A stretch of 24,032 nt of DNA from NCBI GenBank assembly GCA_023393475.1, contig JAEWLC010000067.1, positions 1 to 24,032 of the forward strand. Reading direction: 5' to 3'. This document shows positions 22,999 to 24,032 of this stretch, in pieces. How positions within the stretch are numbered: position 1 is the first letter of the stretch; every line of letters starts with the position of its first letter. The DNA is from Pseudomonadota bacterium. Lineage in GTDB: Bacteria > Pseudomonadota > Alphaproteobacteria > Rhizobiales > Devosiaceae. The notes under the pieces were generated by a model. That model worked only from the letters and a program-made list of their open reading frames with translations. It did no database searches and was not told the origin of the DNA. The position numbers and the translations under genes are program-made.

Positions 22999-24032
22999 TC
23001 AGGCGGCGGCCTGTGATGGCCGCCGCAAGCACCACGTAGATCGTGAGCGTCATTGGCGCGGCGAGAGACGTGTCGGGCAGGCCCAGCACGATCGCGCCGA
23101 TGACCAGCACCAGCAGCGCCTGAAGGCGCTGCGGAGTGCGCGTTTCGCGCGGCTGTTGCAGATAGCCGGCGACGGGGGCGGCGAGAAGCAGCGCCCAGGC
23201 GGCGAGGCCGAGGAGTCCGCCCGACACGGCGAACTGGCCGATGTCGCTGTGGAGATGCGGGATCGCGCCCCAGGCCAGCTGATCGGGCGTCAGCAGCGCC
23301 AGCACTTGCGGCATCATCGCTTCACTCCAGCCATGTCCGAACAGCGGGGCGGCGGCGAAGAGCTGTGTCGCCGCTTGGGCAAGGCCGATGCGGATATCGA
23401 TGGCGGGATCGGCGACGGGCGTGCCCGAGGCGATGGCAGCGAGGACGTCCCACAGGCGGAGGCGCTCGGTGCCGGGCAGTTCGATGAACAGCACGGAAAC
23501 CGCAATCGCGATCGTCGCGACGACGATGGTCGCGCGGGTGAGCGGCCGGCGCGTGAGGCAGAGGCCGGTGATGAGCAGCAGCACGGGCAGGCCGAGCAGG
23601 GCGGTTCGCGAGCCGGTGAGCGCGATGACGATGATCGCGGCGACGAGGGCCAGCAGCGATAGCCAGCGCAGTCGGCTTTGCGTGAACCACGCGCCGAGGC
23701 CGAGCGTCGCGGCGAGGAGGGTGGTGACGGCGAGACGGTAGGGGTCGGTGAGCCAGAAGCCTTCGGCGGCGCGCGGCATGCCGAGGCCGTAGCGATAGAG
23801 GAGGGCCGCCGCGAGGCAGACGAAGGCGCCGGGGATGGCGTAGCGGACGAGGTTTTCGCCGCCGACGAGGCGGGCGAGGGGGGCGTAGAAGAGCGGGGCG
23901 GTGAGGCCGAGTAGCGGCAGGAGGTCCGCGGGGATGCGGACGGTGGCGAGGGCGGAGACGGCGATGAGGAAAAAGGCGAGGGCGAAGAGGAGGGTCGGCG
24001 CGCTCGGCCGCCCCCTCCACCATCCTTCGGAT
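22991..24032 (-). CDS. O-antigen ligase/polymerase (Wzy_C) family membrane protein, 5' end missing
   Basis: About 347 codons of a polytopic membrane protein are present and the frame remains open to the window edge (SEGWWRGRPSAPTLLFALAF at the border), so the start lies outside. Many hydrophobic segments are seen, including FWLTDPYRLAVTTLLAATLG, LALVAAIIVIALTGSRTALL, and a periplasmic loop of about 80 residues. The loop is followed by PHLHSDIGQFAVSGGLLGLA, which has the H-x-D/N-x-x-x-x-x-x-x-x-G-G-x-x-G pattern of O-antigen ligases. GSRTALL is another common motif of the family. An ATG at 23779 is in frame but would remove the first helices. Its role would be lipopolysaccharide or other glycan polymer assembly. 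No other glycan gene is in the window. Confidence 0.82.
   Translation of the reverse strand, partial: SEGWWRGRPSAPTLLFALAFFLIAVSALATVRIPADLLPLLGLTAPLFYAPLARLVGGENLVRYAIPGAFVCLAAALLYRYGLGMPRAAEGFWLTDPYRLAVTTLLAATLGLGAWFTQSRLRWLSLLALVAAIIVIALTGSRTALLGLPVLLLITGLCLTRRPLTRATIVVATIAIAVSVLFIELPGTERLRLWDVLAAIASGTPVADPAIDIRIGLAQAATQLFAAAPLFGHGWSEAMMPQVLALLTPDQLAWGAIPHLHSDIGQFAVSGGLLGLAAWALLLAAPVAGYLQQPRETRTPQRLQALLVLVIGAIVLGLPDTSLAAPMTLTIYVVLAAAITGRRLIT

Overview
The window is high-GC chromosomal DNA from an alphaproteobacterium. A Hyphomicrobiales member of the Devosia type is the best guess. This rests on the gene families present (YqeC-type 6-phosphogluconate dehydrogenase, extensin-like periplasmic protein, Tat/lipobox L,D-transpeptidase, GcvA-like LysR, O-antigen ligase) and on compact, often convergent or translationally coupled genes. 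No 16S or other diagnostic RNA gene is present, so the genus is inference. No tRNA, rRNA, CRISPR array, transposase or integrase was found.

Layout. (1) Positions 1-3583 carry the start of an NAD-dependent epimerase (minus), gnd, a DUF1624 acyltransferase with a cysteine-rich tail, a two-hairpin element ending in a terminator-like U-tract (candidate sRNA), a holin-like membrane protein and a degenerate L,D-transpeptidase. (2) Positions 3584-4096 hold no credible gene but contain a 14-bp inverted repeat. (3) Positions 4097-8631 look like an accessory block inserted beside lepA. It holds an unrecognised GTG-start protein, an HNH endonuclease with an apparent 1-nt frameshift at its start, an overlapping XRE regulator/ImmA peptidase pair with palindromic operator-like sites, a 62-aa protein, and a DUF2235 alpha/beta hydrolase. 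The hydrolase is coupled (ATGA) to a small Cys/His protein. Part of this block is clearly more AT-rich: 26 of 60 bases are G/C at 6421-6480, against 40 of 60 in lepA at 9601-9660. (4) Positions 8600-14025 carry lepA (minus), then a rightward series: DUF4389, exported protein, methyltransferase, DUF1203, extensin-like. (5) Positions 14027-16154 carry a GNAT acetyltransferase, two paralogous micro-proteins ending in a shared DLPTHHP segment, a LysR regulator and a 44-aa membrane protein. (6) Positions 16240-20644 carry a leftward run: LysR, SnoaL-like exported protein, GMC oxidoreductase, GyrI-like effector-binding protein (4-nt overlap with GMC) and PaiB-type regulator. (7) Positions 20773-24032 carry a large inverted-repeat element that supplies the last codons of trhO, then trhO, a divergent aldo/keto reductase and the 3' part of an O-antigen ligase-type membrane protein running off the window.

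How the genes may work together. The GMC oxidoreductase, SnoaL-like protein and GyrI-like protein are probably one metabolic operon, perhaps controlled by the adjacent LysR. The XRE/ImmA pair resembles the de-repression switches of mobile elements and stress or defence modules. It lies next to the DUF2235 hydrolase operon, which makes 5847-8631 the most plausible place for an undescribed system, although its function cannot be established from sequence alone.
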